64,000 nucleotides of DNA from Alphaproteobacteria bacterium (GTDB lineage Bacteria; Pseudomonadota; Alphaproteobacteria; Micropepsales; Micropepsaceae). How positions within the stretch are numbered: the stretch's first letter is position 1; each line of letters starts with the position of its first letter. The notes under the pieces were generated by a model. It did not search any database, was not told the DNA's origin, and saw nothing but the letters and a program-made list of their open reading frames with translations. The stretch covers positions 1 through 64,000 of the forward strand of contig JACADY010000026.1 in the NCBI GenBank assembly GCA_013389115.1, given 5' to 3'. The position numbers and the translations under genes are program-made. Shown here in pieces: positions 16,592 through 27,541 of this stretch.

Positions 16592-18262
16592 GTGCCGGAT
16601 TTTCTGAAGGCATTTGGCCTTGCAAGGCTTGGGGCGCTCGCCGGCGTCACCGCCGCGCTGATCGGCTTTTTCTTTTATCTGACGACCGAGATCCTGCGCC
16701 CGCCAATGGCCCTCCTCTATTCGGGTCTTGATCCACGCGACTCCGCCGAGATTGCGGCGAGCCTCGACGCGCTGAAGGTTGAGTACGAATTGAAGGGCGA
16801 CGGCTCGACCATCCTCGTGCCACAGGATCGCGCGCTTCGCCTGCGCATGGATCTGGCAAGTGAAAGCCTGCCTTCGGGCGGCACTGTCGGTTATGAGATT
16901 TTCGATAGCCAGGATGCCCTGGGCGCGACCAACTTCCTTCAGAACCTCAACCAGCTCCGCGCGCTCGAGGGCGAATTGTCGCGCACGATCAGGGCGCTCG
17001 ATGCGGTCGATCAGGCCCGCGTGCATCTCGTCATTCCCAAGCGTGAGCTGTTTGCGCGCGACAAGGCCGAGCCGAGCGCCTCCATTGTCATCCGGCCCCG
17101 CGGCTCGCTCGCCCGAGCCCAGGTTCAGGCGATCCAGAACCTCGTTGCTGCCGCGGTCGAGGGCCTTTCACCCTCGCGCGTTTCGGTCATCGACGACAAG
17201 GGTCAGCTTTTGGGGGGCAGCATGGCCTCTGATGAAGCAGGCTCCATGGCCTCGGTCGAAGACCGCACGACGAGTCTTGAAACGCGCCTGCGCGCCGAGA
17301 TCGAACAGATCGTCTCCAGCATCGTCGGCCCGGGCAAGGCGCGCGTGCAGGTCGCCGCCGAGCTCGATCTCAACCGCATGACGCGCGAATCCGTCACCTA
17401 TGACCCGGACGGCCAGGTGGCACGCTCGACCTCGACCTCCCAGACGACCTCGCAGAGTCAGGATCGCGTTTCGGATGGCACGGTAACCGCGACCAACAGC
17501 CTGCCCGCGGACCAGGCCGCAGCGGGCGGCCAGAACGGCCAGGTCGTCGATACGAAGAACCAGTCGACGGAGACCGTCAATTATGAGGTCTCGACCGAAA
17601 AGCTGACCGAGATCATCGAAGGCGGCGGCGTGAAGCGCCTTTCGGTCGCCGTTGTCGTTGATGGCGCCTATGTCACGGCGGCGGACGGAACTCGAACCTA
17701 TCAGCCCCGCACGAACGAGGAGATCGATCAGATCACGCGCCTCGTTCGCTCCGGTATCGGATTTGACGAAAAGCGCGGCGACCGCATCGAGGTCGTGAAC
17801 ATGCGCTTTGCCGAGATGGAAGCCGAGGTCCTTCCCGAAGTGGAAGAGCCCTTCTTCGGCCTCACCAAGGACGACATCATTCGCATCGCCGAGATGCTCA
17901 TTCTCGCCATCATTTCCATTCTGCTCATTTTCCTGATTTTCCGCCCCATGATGCTGCGTCTCCTTGCGCCGCCAACGCCGGGATTGCCGGCCCTTCCAGG
18001 CGCGTCTGGAAGCACGGCGATGGTTCAAGCAGGCGCAGCCGGAACGCCTGGCGTACTAGCCATGCAGCAGATGGCAGGCCAGCCCGGCATGCAACAGGCG
18101 CTTCCCTCGCCCGGGATCAGCGATACCTCGGCGATGATCGATATCGCCCGCGTCGAGGGTCAGGTGAAGGAATCCTCCATCAAGAAGGTGGGAGAGATCG
18201 TCTCCAACCACCCCGATGAAGCGATGGCGATCATGCGCTCCTGGCTGCACGAAGCGACCTAG
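16592..18262 (+). CDS. fliF: Flagellar MS-ring protein FliF
   Basis: Forms the MS ring in the inner membrane, base of the flagellum and seat of the export gate. It has an N-terminal membrane helix (LGALAGVTAALIGFFFYL), the YscJ-like ring domain (PPMALLYSGLDPRDSAEIAASLDA, then EGELSRTIRALDAVDQARVHLVIPKRELF), and a C-terminal helix (IAEMLILAIISILLIFLIF) with a FliG-binding tail. I favour GTG 16592, behind GGGGAGAAG; the frame is open from 16529. It is the first gene of fliF-fliG-fliH-fliN-flbD. Confidence 0.95.
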   Translation: MPDFLKAFGLARLGALAGVTAALIGFFFYLTTEILRPPMALLYSGLDPRDSAEIAASLDALKVEYELKGDGSTILVPQDRALRLRMDLASESLPSGGTVGYEIFDSQDALGATNFLQNLNQLRALEGELSRTIRALDAVDQARVHLVIPKRELFARDKAEPSASIVIRPRGSLARAQVQAIQNLVAAAVEGLSPSRVSVIDDKGQLLGGSMASDEAGSMASVEDRTTSLETRLRAEIEQIVSSIVGPGKARVQVAAELDLNRMTRESVTYDPDGQVARSTSTSQTTSQSQDRVSDGTVTATNSLPADQAAAGGQNGQVVDTKNQSTETVNYEVSTEKLTEIIEGGGVKRLSVAVVVDGAYVTAADGTRTYQPRTNEEIDQITRLVRSGIGFDEKRGDRIEVVNMRFAEMEAEVLPEVEEPFFGLTKDDIIRIAEMLILAIISILLIFLIFRPMMLRLLAPPTPGLPALPGASGSTAMVQAGAAGTPGVLAMQQMAGQPGMQQALPSPGISDTSAMIDIARVEGQVKESSIKKVGEIVSNHPDEAMAIMRSWLHEAT

Positions 18263-18274
18263 AGGCAAAAAGAA

Positions 18275-19309
18275 ATGGCCCGCCCCATCAAAGCGCAAAC
18301 AAAGGATGATTTCAGAGCGCTCACCGGCCCGGAAAAGGCTGCCGTGCTGATGCTCGCGCTCGGCGAGGAGCATGGCGCCCCGATCTGGAAGCTCCTCGAT
18401 GATGACGAGATCAAGGAAATCTCTCAGATCATGTCCAACATGGGCATGGTGACCTCCTCGCTCATCGAAAAGCTCCTCATCGATTTCGTCTCTCAGTTGT
18501 CGAGCACGGGCTCGCTCCTCGGCTCGTTCGATTCGACAGAGCGCCTCCTCCAGCGCTTCTTGCCTAAGGACAAGGTAAGCGCCGTCATGGAGGAGATTCG
18601 CGGCCCCGCCGGCCGCACCATGTGGGACAAGCTTGGCAATGTGAACGAATCCGTTCTCGCCAACTACTTGAAGAACGAATACCCGCAAACCGTCGCGGTC
18701 GTGCTCTCCAAGATCAAGCCGGAGCATGCCGCGCGTGTGCTTGGCGCCCTGCCGGAGGACTTCGCGCTCGAAGTCGTCAACCGCATGTTGCGCATGGAGA
18801 GCGTCCAGAAGGACATTCTCGACAAGGTCGAACAGACCCTGCGCGCCGAATTCATGGCGAACCTTGCGCGCACCGCCAAGCGCGACGCGCACGAGATGAT
18901 GGCCGAGATCTTCAACAACTTCGACCGTCAGACGGAGGGCCGATTCCTCACCGCCCTTGAGGAGCGCAATCGCGAGGCGGCCGAGCGCATCAAGGCGCTC
19001 ATGTTCACATTCGAGGATCTCGGCAAGCTCGATCCGGCCTCAATCCAGACCCTGCTGCGCTCGGTCGACAAGGACAAGCTCGGCATCGCACTGAAGGGAG
19101 CCTCCGACACGCTGCGCGACATGTTCTTTTCCAACATGTCCGAGCGCGCCGGCAAGATCCTGCGCGAGGACATGGAATCGATGGGTCCCGTCCGTCTCAA
19201 GGCGGTCGATGAGGCTCAAATGGCGATTGTCAACATCGCCAAGGACCTCGCCGCCAAGGGTGAATTGATGCTCGCCACGAGTAAGGGCGAAGACGAACTC
19301 GTCTATTGA
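18275..19309 (+). CDS. fliG: Flagellar motor switch protein FliG
   Basis: Rotor protein that contacts MotA and transmits torque. The N, M and C domains are all present: [26 protein letters not shown] (FliF binding), the EHPQ-like motif as [23 protein letters not shown], and a C-terminal domain with the charged helix ([34 protein letters not shown]). 344 residues is standard. It starts 12 bp after fliF. Confidence 0.97.
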   Translation: MARPIKAQTKDDFRALTGPEKAAVLMLALGEEHGAPIWKLLDDDEIKEISQIMSNMGMVTSSLIEKLLIDFVSQLSSTGSLLGSFDSTERLLQRFLPKDKVSAVMEEIRGPAGRTMWDKLGNVNESVLANYLKNEYPQTVAVVLSKIKPEHAARVLGALPEDFALEVVNRMLRMESVQKDILDKVEQTLRAEFMANLARTAKRDAHEMMAEIFNNFDRQTEGRFLTALEERNREAAERIKALMFTFEDLGKLDPASIQTLLRSVDKDKLGIALKGASDTLRDMFFSNMSERAGKILREDMESMGPVRLKAVDEAQMAIVNIAKDLAAKGELMLATSKGEDELVY

Positions 19310-19319
19310 GGATTGGGAC

Positions 19320-19988
19320 ATGACGGCCAAGCCGTTCGGATTCGACAACAATTTCGAAGGCAACGCGCAAGGGCGCGCAGGCACCCGTTCGGGTGCGAAG
19401 CCCCAGGTAACGCCCGAAGAACTGGCGAAGATCAAGGAGCAGGCCTTCAGCGAAGGCCGCGCCAGCATCGAAGCGAAGGCGGCCCAGGCAATGGCGCTTT
19501 CCGTTGGCGAAATCGCAAAGGCGATGATGGCGACACTGAATGCCCTCGATCGGGAGATCATCGAGCTTCGCAAGCATGCCGCCGCGATCGCCTTGTCAGC
19601 GGCGAGGAAAATCGCTGGCGCAGCCCTGGACGCCCACCCTTCCGCAGAGGTCGAGCGCCTGATCGGTGAGTGCCTGAACAATCTGCCGCGAGAGCCCCGC
19701 ATCGTCGTGCGCATCGCACCTGCCCTCATGGAGCCGCTGAAGGACCGCATCGACGCCATCGCGCATGAGCATGGTTTCGGCGGCCGCATCATGCTCGTCG
19801 CAGAGACGGGGCTGAAAGGTGCCGACGCCCGCATCGAATGGGCGGACGGTGGGATTGAGACGAATGCAACGAACACCGCCGCGGGCGTCGCCCGGCGCAC
19901 GGATGAGTTCTTCTCGGCCGTTCATGCCGAGCTGGACGCCTCCCCCGATGCCGGACTGAAGAGGAGCACCGAGCATGGCCGCATCTGA
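19320..19988 (+). CDS. fliH: Flagellar assembly protein FliH (FlbE-like)
   Basis: A 222-residue protein with a hydrophilic N-terminus, a long alanine-rich helical segment (about 35-115: KIKEQAFSEGRASIEAKAAQAMAL...AAAIALSAARKIAG) and a C-terminal domain resembling FliH, the FliI-binding stator of the export ATPase. Sequence similarity is low, as usual for this family; the assignment rests on position between fliG and fliN, where Caulobacter has flbE. It overlaps fliN by 14 bp. Confidence 0.8.
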   Translation: MTAKPFGFDNNFEGNAQGRAGTRSGAKPQVTPEELAKIKEQAFSEGRASIEAKAAQAMALSVGEIAKAMMATLNALDREIIELRKHAAAIALSAARKIAGAALDAHPSAEVERLIGECLNNLPREPRIVVRIAPALMEPLKDRIDAIAHEHGFGGRIMLVAETGLKGADARIEWADGGIETNATNTAAGVARRTDEFFSAVHAELDASPDAGLKRSTEHGRI

Positions 19989-20328
19989 TGACGTGACCCT
20001 GCCCGAATTGTCGCGCAACGGCGCGGGCGCTTCTGATGGTCCGGCTGAGGAAATCATCAAGGAGCAGGAGGTCAAGCGCACGGCCGCCGACCTTGAGGCC
20101 GTTTTCGACGTGCCCGTCCAGGTTTCAGCGGTGCTCGGCAAGACATCGATGGAAGTCAGTCATCTTCTCAAGATGGGGCGCGGTGCCGTCATCGAGCTCG
20201 ACCGCAAGGTTGGCGAGGCCATCGACATCTACGTGAACGATCGCCTGGTCGCGCGCGGAGAAGTCGTGCTGGTCGAAGACCGCCTTGGCATCACCATGAC
20301 TGAAATCATCAAGGGAGGACAGCAATGA
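19975..20328 (+). CDS. fliN: Flagellar motor switch protein FliN
   Basis: C-ring subunit. The SpoA/FliN domain is clear: DVPVQVSAVLGKTSMEVSHLLKMGRGAVIELDRKVGEAIDIYVNDRLVARGEVVLVEDRLGITMTEII. A short N-terminal extension precedes it; the total of 117 residues is usual. It overlaps the end of fliH by 14 bp and its stop codon overlaps the start of a 15-codon leader before flbD. Confidence 0.96.
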   Translation: MAASDDVTLPELSRNGAGASDGPAEEIIKEQEVKRTAADLEAVFDVPVQVSAVLGKTSMEVSHLLKMGRGAVIELDRKVGEAIDIYVNDRLVARGEVVLVEDRLGITMTEIIKGGQQ

Positions 20329-20362
20329 CCGCGCCTCTCATCGTCGGTAAGGAGCCGCACCC

Positions 20363-20372
<10 letters not shown>
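20325..20372 (+). other. Fifteen-codon mini-ORF between fliN and flbD
   Basis: ATG 20325 overlaps the fliN stop as ATGA. The frame (MTAPLIVGKEPHPCA) ends at TGA 20370-20372, just past the flbD ATG at 20363, and carries the AAGGAG ribosome binding site of flbD inside it. It could couple flbD translation to fliN, or be a chance by-product of closely packed genes. Confidence 0.3.
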
Positions 20373-21742
<1,370 letters not shown>

Positions 21743-21748
21743 TCCGCC

Positions 21749-23854
21749 GTGAGCGATACCGGCCAGCAGGGCGCGGGCGCGCAGCCATTCACCATGCAGA
21801 CGGCGTTAGGGCCGCTGCTGCGTGGCGAGCTGTGGCTGGCGATCGGCATTGTGGGCATCCTTGTGGTGCTCCTGATGCCGATGCCGACCTGGCTGCTCGA
21901 CATCCTGCTCGCCACCTCTTTCACGGTCTCGATCATCATCTTGATGACCTCGCTGTTCATCCAGAGGCCGCTCGAGCTTTCGACATTCCCGACCATCCTG
22001 CTGATCTCCACGATGATGAGGCTTGCCCTCAACCTCGCCTCGACCCGGCTGATCCTGAGCCGGGGCCATGAGGGGCCGGACGCCGCGGGCGAAGTGATCG
22101 AAGCCTTCGGCAACTTCATCATGGAGGGCAATTTCGTCATCGGCATCATCGTGTTCACGATCCTCGTCGTCGTGAACTTCGTGGTGATCACCAAGGGTTC
22201 GGGCCGTATCGCGGAAGTCTCGGCCCGCTTCACCCTCGATTCGATGCCCGGCAAGCAGATGGCGATCGACGCCGACCTTTCCTCCGGCCTCATCGATGAG
22301 GCCGAGGCGCGCAAGCGCCGCAAGCGCCTGGAAGAGGAATCCAATTTCTACGGCGCCATGGACGGCGCCTCCAAATTCGTGCGCGGCGATGCCATCGCCG
22401 GTATCATCATCACGTTCATCAACGTCATCGCCGGCATGATCATCGGCTTGGCCCAGCACGACCTGACCCTGCTGGAGGCCGCATCGAGCTACACCGTGCT
22501 TACCGTCGGCGACGGTCTTGTGAGCCAGATCCCCGCTCTCATCGTGTCGACCGCGGCGGGCCTCATGGTATCGAAGGCGGGCGTCGAAGGCGCTGCCGAC
22601 AAGGCCTTGTTCGCCCAGCTCTCGGGCTATCCTCAGGCGCTGGGCATGGCGTCGGCCGTGATGGGCGTGATGTCGCTTCTGCCTGGCATTCCAACGCTCG
22701 TCTTCATGGGGCTCTCGGGCGCCATCGGCTATCTTGCCTTCCTCGCCGCGCAGGAAAAGGCGGCCGTGCAGGCCGAGGCCGAGAAGCGCCAGGTTGCTCA
22801 GACCGTAAAGCCGCCTCAGGAAGAGCCCATATCGACCGCCCTCGCGATGGACAATCTGCGCGTTGAGTTGGGCTATGGCCTCCTGCCGCTCATCAACGAC
22901 ACCAAGGGCTATCGCCTCACCGACCAGATCAAGGCGCTGCGCCGTCAATTGGCAAGCGAAATGGGCTTTGTCATGCCCGCCGTGCGCATCCTCGACAACA
23001 TGCAATTGGGCGCGAACGAATACGTCGTACGCATCAAGGAACAGGATGCCGGGCGCGGCGAGCTCCATGTGGGCCAGTTGATGGTGATGGATCCCAAGGG
23101 CGCCGCCGTTCAGCTTCCCGGCACCCACACGCGTGAGCCCGCCTTCGGCCTGCCCGCGACCTGGGTAGACGACAGTCTGCGCGAGGAGGCCTCGTTCCGC
23201 GGCTATACGGTTGTTGACTGCGCAACCGTGCTCACGACGCACCTGACCGAACTCATCAAGGAGCACATGGCCGAGCTTCTCTCCTACGCCGAGACGAAGA
23301 AGCTGCTCGATGACCTGCCCCAGGAGCACAAGAAGCTCGTCGACGATGTCATCCCCAGCCAGATCTCGATCACGACCGTCCAGCGTGTGCTGCAATCCCT
23401 GCTGGCCGAGCGCGTCTCCATTCGCGACCTGCCCACGATCATCGAAGGCATCGCGGAAGCCGCCGCGCAGTCGCACAACATCGTCGCGATCCGCGAGCAG
23501 GTGCGCACCCGCCTTGCCCGCCAGCTGTGCAACGCGAACGCGGCCGGCCGCGGCTACCTGCCGCTGATATCGCTCTCCCCGGCCTGGGAGCAGACCTTCG
23601 TTGAATCCCTCATCGGCCAGGGCGAGGACCGCCAACTCGCCATACCCCCGACCAAACTGCAGGAATTCATCGGCAGCGTGCGCCAGCGCTTCGATGCCGC
23701 CGCCGTCGATGGCGAAGCGCCGGTGCTTTTGACCTCGCCGATCGTGAGGCCCTATGTGCGCTCGCTTATCGAGCGCTTCCGGCCGCAGACGATCGTCATG
23801 TCCCAGAACGAAGTGCACCCCTCCGCCAAGTTGCGGACCATGGGTCAGATTTGA
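21749..23854 (+). CDS. flhA: Flagellar export gate protein FlhA
   Basis: Major component of the type III export gate. The N-terminal half carries about eight membrane helices and the conserved FHIPEP-type region (LSTFPTILLISTMMRLALNLASTRLIL; FVVITKGSGRIAEVSARFTLDSMPGKQMAIDADL). The cytoplasmic C-terminal half (about 350-701) binds chaperone-substrate complexes. 701 residues is normal. Translation starts at GTG, 6 bp after flbD. Confidence 0.97.
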   Translation: MSDTGQQGAGAQPFTMQTALGPLLRGELWLAIGIVGILVVLLMPMPTWLLDILLATSFTVSIIILMTSLFIQRPLELSTFPTILLISTMMRLALNLASTRLILSRGHEGPDAAGEVIEAFGNFIMEGNFVIGIIVFTILVVVNFVVITKGSGRIAEVSARFTLDSMPGKQMAIDADLSSGLIDEAEARKRRKRLEEESNFYGAMDGASKFVRGDAIAGIIITFINVIAGMIIGLAQHDLTLLEAASSYTVLTVGDGLVSQIPALIVSTAAGLMVSKAGVEGAADKALFAQLSGYPQALGMASAVMGVMSLLPGIPTLVFMGLSGAIGYLAFLAAQEKAAVQAEAEKRQVAQTVKPPQEEPISTALAMDNLRVELGYGLLPLINDTKGYRLTDQIKALRRQLASEMGFVMPAVRILDNMQLGANEYVVRIKEQDAGRGELHVGQLMVMDPKGAAVQLPGTHTREPAFGLPATWVDDSLREEASFRGYTVVDCATVLTTHLTELIKEHMAELLSYAETKKLLDDLPQEHKKLVDDVIPSQISITTVQRVLQSLLAERVSIRDLPTIIEGIAEAAAQSHNIVAIREQVRTRLARQLCNANAAGRGYLPLISLSPAWEQTFVESLIGQGEDRQLAIPPTKLQEFIGSVRQRFDAAAVDGEAPVLLTSPIVRPYVRSLIERFRPQTIVMSQNEVHPSAKLRTMGQI

Positions 23855-23868
23855 GGGGCTGAGAGACG

Positions 23869-24885
23869 ATGCGCGTCCGCACGATCAATGCCCGCACGAT
23901 GCCCGAGGCGATGGCAAGGCTGCGCGAAGAGCTGGGGGATGATGCGATCATCATCTCATCGGAATCCTCGCGTCGCGGCATCATCCTGCGGGCCGCGATC
24001 GACGACAGCGCCGCACCCGCAAAGCCCGGTGCCGCGCCAGCGCTCGAAGATGAGCTGGCACTGCGCCTCCTGCGACGCCTGCGCGAGGACGCGGGCAAAT
24101 CGACGCTCGATGGAAGGGAGATCGAAGCGCGGCTCAGCTTTCATGGGCTTGCTGAGCCGCTGCGCACCGCAGTGATGACCGCCGCCCTTGGTTCCGGCGC
24201 GGAGACCCCGCTCGAAGCCCTCGGCCGCGCCCTCGACCAGCACTTCAGTTTCAAGCCCCTGCCGATCGTGCCGCGCCGCCCCTTGATGCTGGTCGGCCTG
24301 CCCGGCTCGGGCAAAACCGTGACCGCCGCCAAGCTGGCCGCCCGCGCAAGGCTTGCAGGAGAAGCGGCCCGGCTCATCACCTGTGACACCGAACGCACCG
24401 GCGGCATCGGCCAGCTTGAAGCCTTCTCCCGCATCCTCGAGGCACCGCTGAGCATCGCCGCCAAGCCCGAGATGCTCAAGAAGGCAGCTTATCCCACCGA
24501 CGCCGGCAAGCCCGCGCTCACCATCATCGACACGCCCGGCACCAATCCCTTCGACATCGGTGAAATGCGCACGCTGGGCGGCTTTGTGAAGGCGGCGGGC
24601 GCCGAGATCGCTCTCGTCCTTCCAGCGGGTCTTGGCAGCGAGGATGCGATCGACATCACGCGGGCCTTTGCCGCGTTAGGGGCCGGCAAGATCATCGTGA
24701 CCAAGGTCGATGCCGCGCGCCGGCTCGGCTCACTCCTGGCCGCTGCCGATGCGGCCAAGCTCGGCTTCGCGCAAGTGTCGGCAACCCCCTACATCGCCAA
24801 CGGACTTGAACCCTTGAACGGCCTTCGCCTCGCTCGCGACCTCTTCGGCGTGGGACCGGCGGCGGTCCAGGAGCAGACGCCATGA
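23869..24885 (+). CDS. flhF: Flagellar biosynthesis GTPase FlhF
   Basis: SRP-type GTPase that places the flagellum at the cell pole. The N-terminal basic region (MRVRTINARTMPEAMARLREELGDDAIIISSESSRRG) is FlhF-typical, followed by the NG domain: G1 loop GLPGSGKTVTAAKLA, TCDTERTGGIGQLEAF, and IIDTPGTNPF (G3). 338 residues is short for FlhF, mainly in the middle domain. It overlaps flhG by 4 bp. Together they point to a polar, numerically limited flagellum. Confidence 0.9.
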   Translation: MRVRTINARTMPEAMARLREELGDDAIIISSESSRRGIILRAAIDDSAAPAKPGAAPALEDELALRLLRRLREDAGKSTLDGREIEARLSFHGLAEPLRTAVMTAALGSGAETPLEALGRALDQHFSFKPLPIVPRRPLMLVGLPGSGKTVTAAKLAARARLAGEAARLITCDTERTGGIGQLEAFSRILEAPLSIAAKPEMLKKAAYPTDAGKPALTIIDTPGTNPFDIGEMRTLGGFVKAAGAEIALVLPAGLGSEDAIDITRAFAALGAGKIIVTKVDAARRLGSLLAAADAAKLGFAQVSATPYIANGLEPLNGLRLARDLFGVGPAAVQEQTP

Positions 24886-25709
24886 TCACGCAGCTTCCGA
24901 TCGCCCGACCGCCGCGCCTGATCGCCATCGCCTCCGGCAAGGGAGGCGTGGGCAAGACCTGGCTCTCCGCGACCCTGGCGCATGCCCTGGCGCAGGAAAA
25001 TGAACGGGTGCTGCTGTTTGATGGCGACCTCGGTCTTGCCAATATCGATGTGCAATTGGGTCTGACGCCGACCAACGACCTCGGCGCCGTGATTTCCGGC
25101 CGCATGACATTGGCGGAGGCTGTGACGCCCTTTGCCGGCGGCGCGTCCGAAGGCGGCTTCGATGTGCTCGCCGGTCGCTCAGGGTCGGGCGCCCTTGCCC
25201 ATCTCAACCGCGCGGAAATCGGCGCCATGGCGCAGAGCCTGAAGCTCTTGGCGACACACTACGACCGCACGATCGTCGACCTGGGCGCGGGACTTGACCT
25301 TGCCGTGCTCGGTCTCACCGCGGCCTGCGATACGACGCTCGTCGTCCTCACCGAGGAGCCGACCTCGCTGACCGACGCCTACGCCCTCATCAAGATCATG
25401 AACCGCGCGGGCGACATGCGGGACACCCGCGTCGTCGTCAACATGGCGCAAAGCGAAGAGGCGGGCCGCAAGACCTGGGGCGCGCTTGCCAATGCCTGCC
25501 GCAATTTCCTGGGGCTGGAGCCGCCGCTGGCGGGCGTCATCCGCCGCGATGAAAAGATCAAGGAAGCGATTCGCCGTCAGACCGCCTTCCTGACGCGGCA
25601 CCCGGCCGCACCCGCCGCCGCCGATGTGACAGCCCTCGCCCGATCGCTCGGCAAGCCCCAGGCGCTCGCCCCCGATTCGCGCGCAAAGGCGCTCGGCGGT
25701 CTCAAATAG
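24882..25709 (+). CDS. flhG: MinD-like ATPase FlhG (FleN/YlxH)
   Basis: ParA/MinD-family ATPase that restricts flagellar number, usually by acting on FlhF. The deviant Walker A ASGKGGVGKTWLSATLAHALA lies at about 17-37, DGDLGLANIDVQLGL follows at about 47-61, and TIVDLGAGLD gives the switch II region. 275 residues matches the family. It overlaps flhF (ATGA) and ends the long fliF-flhG series. Confidence 0.93.
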   Translation: MITQLPIARPPRLIAIASGKGGVGKTWLSATLAHALAQENERVLLFDGDLGLANIDVQLGLTPTNDLGAVISGRMTLAEAVTPFAGGASEGGFDVLAGRSGSGALAHLNRAEIGAMAQSLKLLATHYDRTIVDLGAGLDLAVLGLTAACDTTLVVLTEEPTSLTDAYALIKIMNRAGDMRDTRVVVNMAQSEEAGRKTWGALANACRNFLGLEPPLAGVIRRDEKIKEAIRRQTAFLTRHPAAPAAADVTALARSLGKPQALAPDSRAKALGGLK

Positions 25710-25871
25710 GCTTAATTCTCCGCTTCTTTCCCCGACTGTGACCTCATCAACACAATCTTCGCCTTTGGCGAGGGGTTACCTTGCATTAGCCTTTCACAAA
25801 AGCGACGAGCCGACATGAGAAGTTCGCGCGATCACAGGCCATCCGGCCTTTGACTAGCTTTGGGGGAAGAC

Positions 25872-26207
25872 ATGCTGGACCAACTGACTAACCTGGTAAC
25901 GGGCGTTTTCAGCACGACCGATGAGATCACGCTCGGCATCATGGTGGTGATCGTGATCCTGACGGGCCTGCTGATGGGCTCGATCGCGCAGATCATCAAC
26001 TTCACGCTGGGTGCGCTCGTCCTGTTCGCGGCCGCGATGGTGGCCCGTGCGATCGTCATGGACAAGGCCGAGCCGATGGCGCTGGCCGAACAGCGCTGGA
26101 ATGCGTTCCTCGGTCTCTCGATGGGCGAGTTCCTCGTCTACTTCGTCGCCTTCGCGATCGTCATTCTCGGCGTCTTCCTGGTGAAATCGCTGTTCCGTCG
26201 CGCCTGA
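25872..26207 (+). CDS. Hypothetical membrane protein downstream of flhG
   Basis: 111 residues with three hydrophobic stretches (LGIMVVIVILTGLLMGSIAQIINF; LGALVLFAAAMVARAIVM; FLVYFVAFAIVILGVFLV) and a basic tail FRRA. ATG 25872 has GGGGGAA just upstream. I recognise no family. The position just after flhG and before another small membrane gene makes a role in flagellar function or polarity possible, but nothing in the sequence proves it. Confidence 0.75.
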   Translation: MLDQLTNLVTGVFSTTDEITLGIMVVIVILTGLLMGSIAQIINFTLGALVLFAAAMVARAIVMDKAEPMALAEQRWNAFLGLSMGEFLVYFVAFAIVILGVFLVKSLFRRA

Positions 26208-26265
26208 TCGCGCAAAGCCTGATTGGTCGAAGGGCGGGCTTGGATCTGAGTTTGGAGTGTTGCGT

Positions 26266-26622
26266 ATGGAGTTCCTGACAGATCTGTGGGCCCGCCTATT
26301 CACCTGGGAATGGGCAGGCACTGCCGCATTGCTTGCCTTTCTGCTGTCCTTGCCGGCGCGCGGCCTTCTCAGCGCGGCGTTCTTTGCCGTCTCAGGCGTG
26401 ATCGCCGACATCGCGGTGCCGCTCGTTCGCCCGCTCGTGCTCACAAAAAACCTGCCCCCTGACCTGCCCGCAAAGCTGGAGGCCGCGCTTTTCGCAACGC
26501 CGCCCGACCTTCTGCTGGCCAAGTTCGTCGTCTATCTCGCGGCGATCTACGTGTTCTCGCTGGCAAGGCGCGACATGCTGCGCCCCTATGAGGCCGGCCC
26601 GCGCCATCACGAAGCGTCCTGA
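26266..26622 (+). CDS. Hypothetical membrane protein
   Basis: 118 residues with an N-terminal hydrophobic region (WAGTAALLAFLLSLPARGLLSAAFFAVSGVIADIAVPLV) and a C-terminal helix (KFVVYLAAIYVFSLARR). ATG 26266 follows TTTGGAGTG. No family recognised. It lies 58 bp after the preceding small membrane gene on the same strand and is convergent with a DoxX gene, so it likely forms a two-gene unit with its neighbour. Confidence 0.7.
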   Translation: MEFLTDLWARLFTWEWAGTAALLAFLLSLPARGLLSAAFFAVSGVIADIAVPLVRPLVLTKNLPPDLPAKLEAALFATPPDLLLAKFVVYLAAIYVFSLARRDMLRPYEAGPRHHEAS

Positions 26623-26636
26623 TCACTGCCCGCGCG

Positions 26637-27044
26637 TCAGTCCCCGTCCGCGTCGAGGGCAAAGCCGCCGGGGCCTGATCCAACGAGCACCAGCAGCCCG
26701 CCGCCAATCGCCATGTTCTTGAAAAAGAGCTGGGCCTGAAGCACGCGCTCCGCGCCATGCGGCAGCGTCCAGAAATCGTGCAGCAGCAAGGTGAGGAACG
26801 CTGTCACCGCGAAAAGCACCAGCGCGGCGACCTTGGTGCGGAACCCCGTGATGAGGCCAAGCCCGCCCAGCCCCATCAGCACCATGATGAGCGAGAGCAC
26901 GACCGGCCCGCGCTCGATCTCCTTTTGCAGCAGGATGGAGCTCCAGTACTCGAAATCCTGAGATTGCGACCAAGCCCAGGAAAGGAAATATCCCCCGATC
27001 AAAAGCCGACCCAAGAAGGGCGCCAATTGCTCGCCGACTGACAT
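26637..27044 (-). CDS. DoxX family membrane protein
   Basis: 135 residues with four membrane helices in the DoxX/YphA pattern: LAPFLGRLLIGGYFLSWAW, VVLSLIMVLMGLGGLGLITGFRTKVAALVLFAVTAFLTLLLHDFW, and AQLFFKNMAIGGGLLVLVGSG, the last being the family's typical KN-AIxGGLL motif. I start at ATG 27044 behind GGGGGATGAG. Function in this family is poorly defined; it is not obviously flagellar although it sits among flagellar genes. Confidence 0.85.
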   Translation of the reverse strand: MSVGEQLAPFLGRLLIGGYFLSWAWSQSQDFEYWSSILLQKEIERGPVVLSLIMVLMGLGGLGLITGFRTKVAALVLFAVTAFLTLLLHDFWTLPHGAERVLQAQLFFKNMAIGGGLLVLVGSGPGGFALDADGD

Positions 27045-27109
27045 GCGCTCATCCCCCGCGATCATAGAGGGTTAAAGCGCTATCACATCCCTGAGGGCAC
27101 GGCGATGTT

Positions 27110-27541
27110 TCAGCCGCGCTCGGCGATCTGGCGCCCGGCAAAGCGGGTCAGCGTGATATCATCGCTCTCCGCCTGTTCGCGCAGTTTGCGCTCTTGCGCC
27201 TGGTTGCGCTTGATCGTCTCGTCCGCAACTTCGTATTTCTTGAGTTCGCGGAACGCCTCGTTGAGATCCTCATGCGCCGCCTCGATCTGGCGCGCGATTT
27301 CCTCGATCGTCTTGGACAAATTGTCGCGACGCTGCAGTACGGACCGTGCAAAGCCCGGATAGGCAAAGCGGCCGATCTCATCCTCGATCGCGCGGCGCTG
27401 TTCGCTCGCGACGGTCGTCTCGAGATCGCGCGCCTTGCGCTCGAGGTCTGCCTTCATCGCCTCAAGGCCAGCGAGCTTGCGCCGCGCCTCATCGACTCGG
27501 AATTGGTGCAGGCGGATCAAAGTTTCGCGCGTTTTCATCAA
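27110..27541 (-). CDS. fliJ: Flagellar export protein FliJ
   Basis: 143 residues, almost entirely heptad-like charged helix (two antiparallel coiled-coil arms), as in FliJ, the central stalk of the FliHIJ export ATPase. Conserved early residues [14 protein letters not shown] match the family. Its start overlaps the fliI stop (ATGATGA), the normal gene order fliI-fliJ. Confidence 0.85.
   Translation of the reverse strand: MMKTRETLIRLHQFRVDEARRKLAGLEAMKADLERKARDLETTVASEQRRAIEDEIGRFAYPGFARSVLQRRDNLSKTIEEIARQIEAAHEDLNEAFRELKKYEVADETIKRNQAQERKLREQAESDDITLTRFAGRQIAERG

Noticed and set aside
21806-23818. Long minus-strand open frame (670 codons) opposite flhA
   Set aside because: His/Arg/Asp-rich composition with no domains, fully inside a gene with diagnostic FlhA motifs; an antisense artefact of high GC content.
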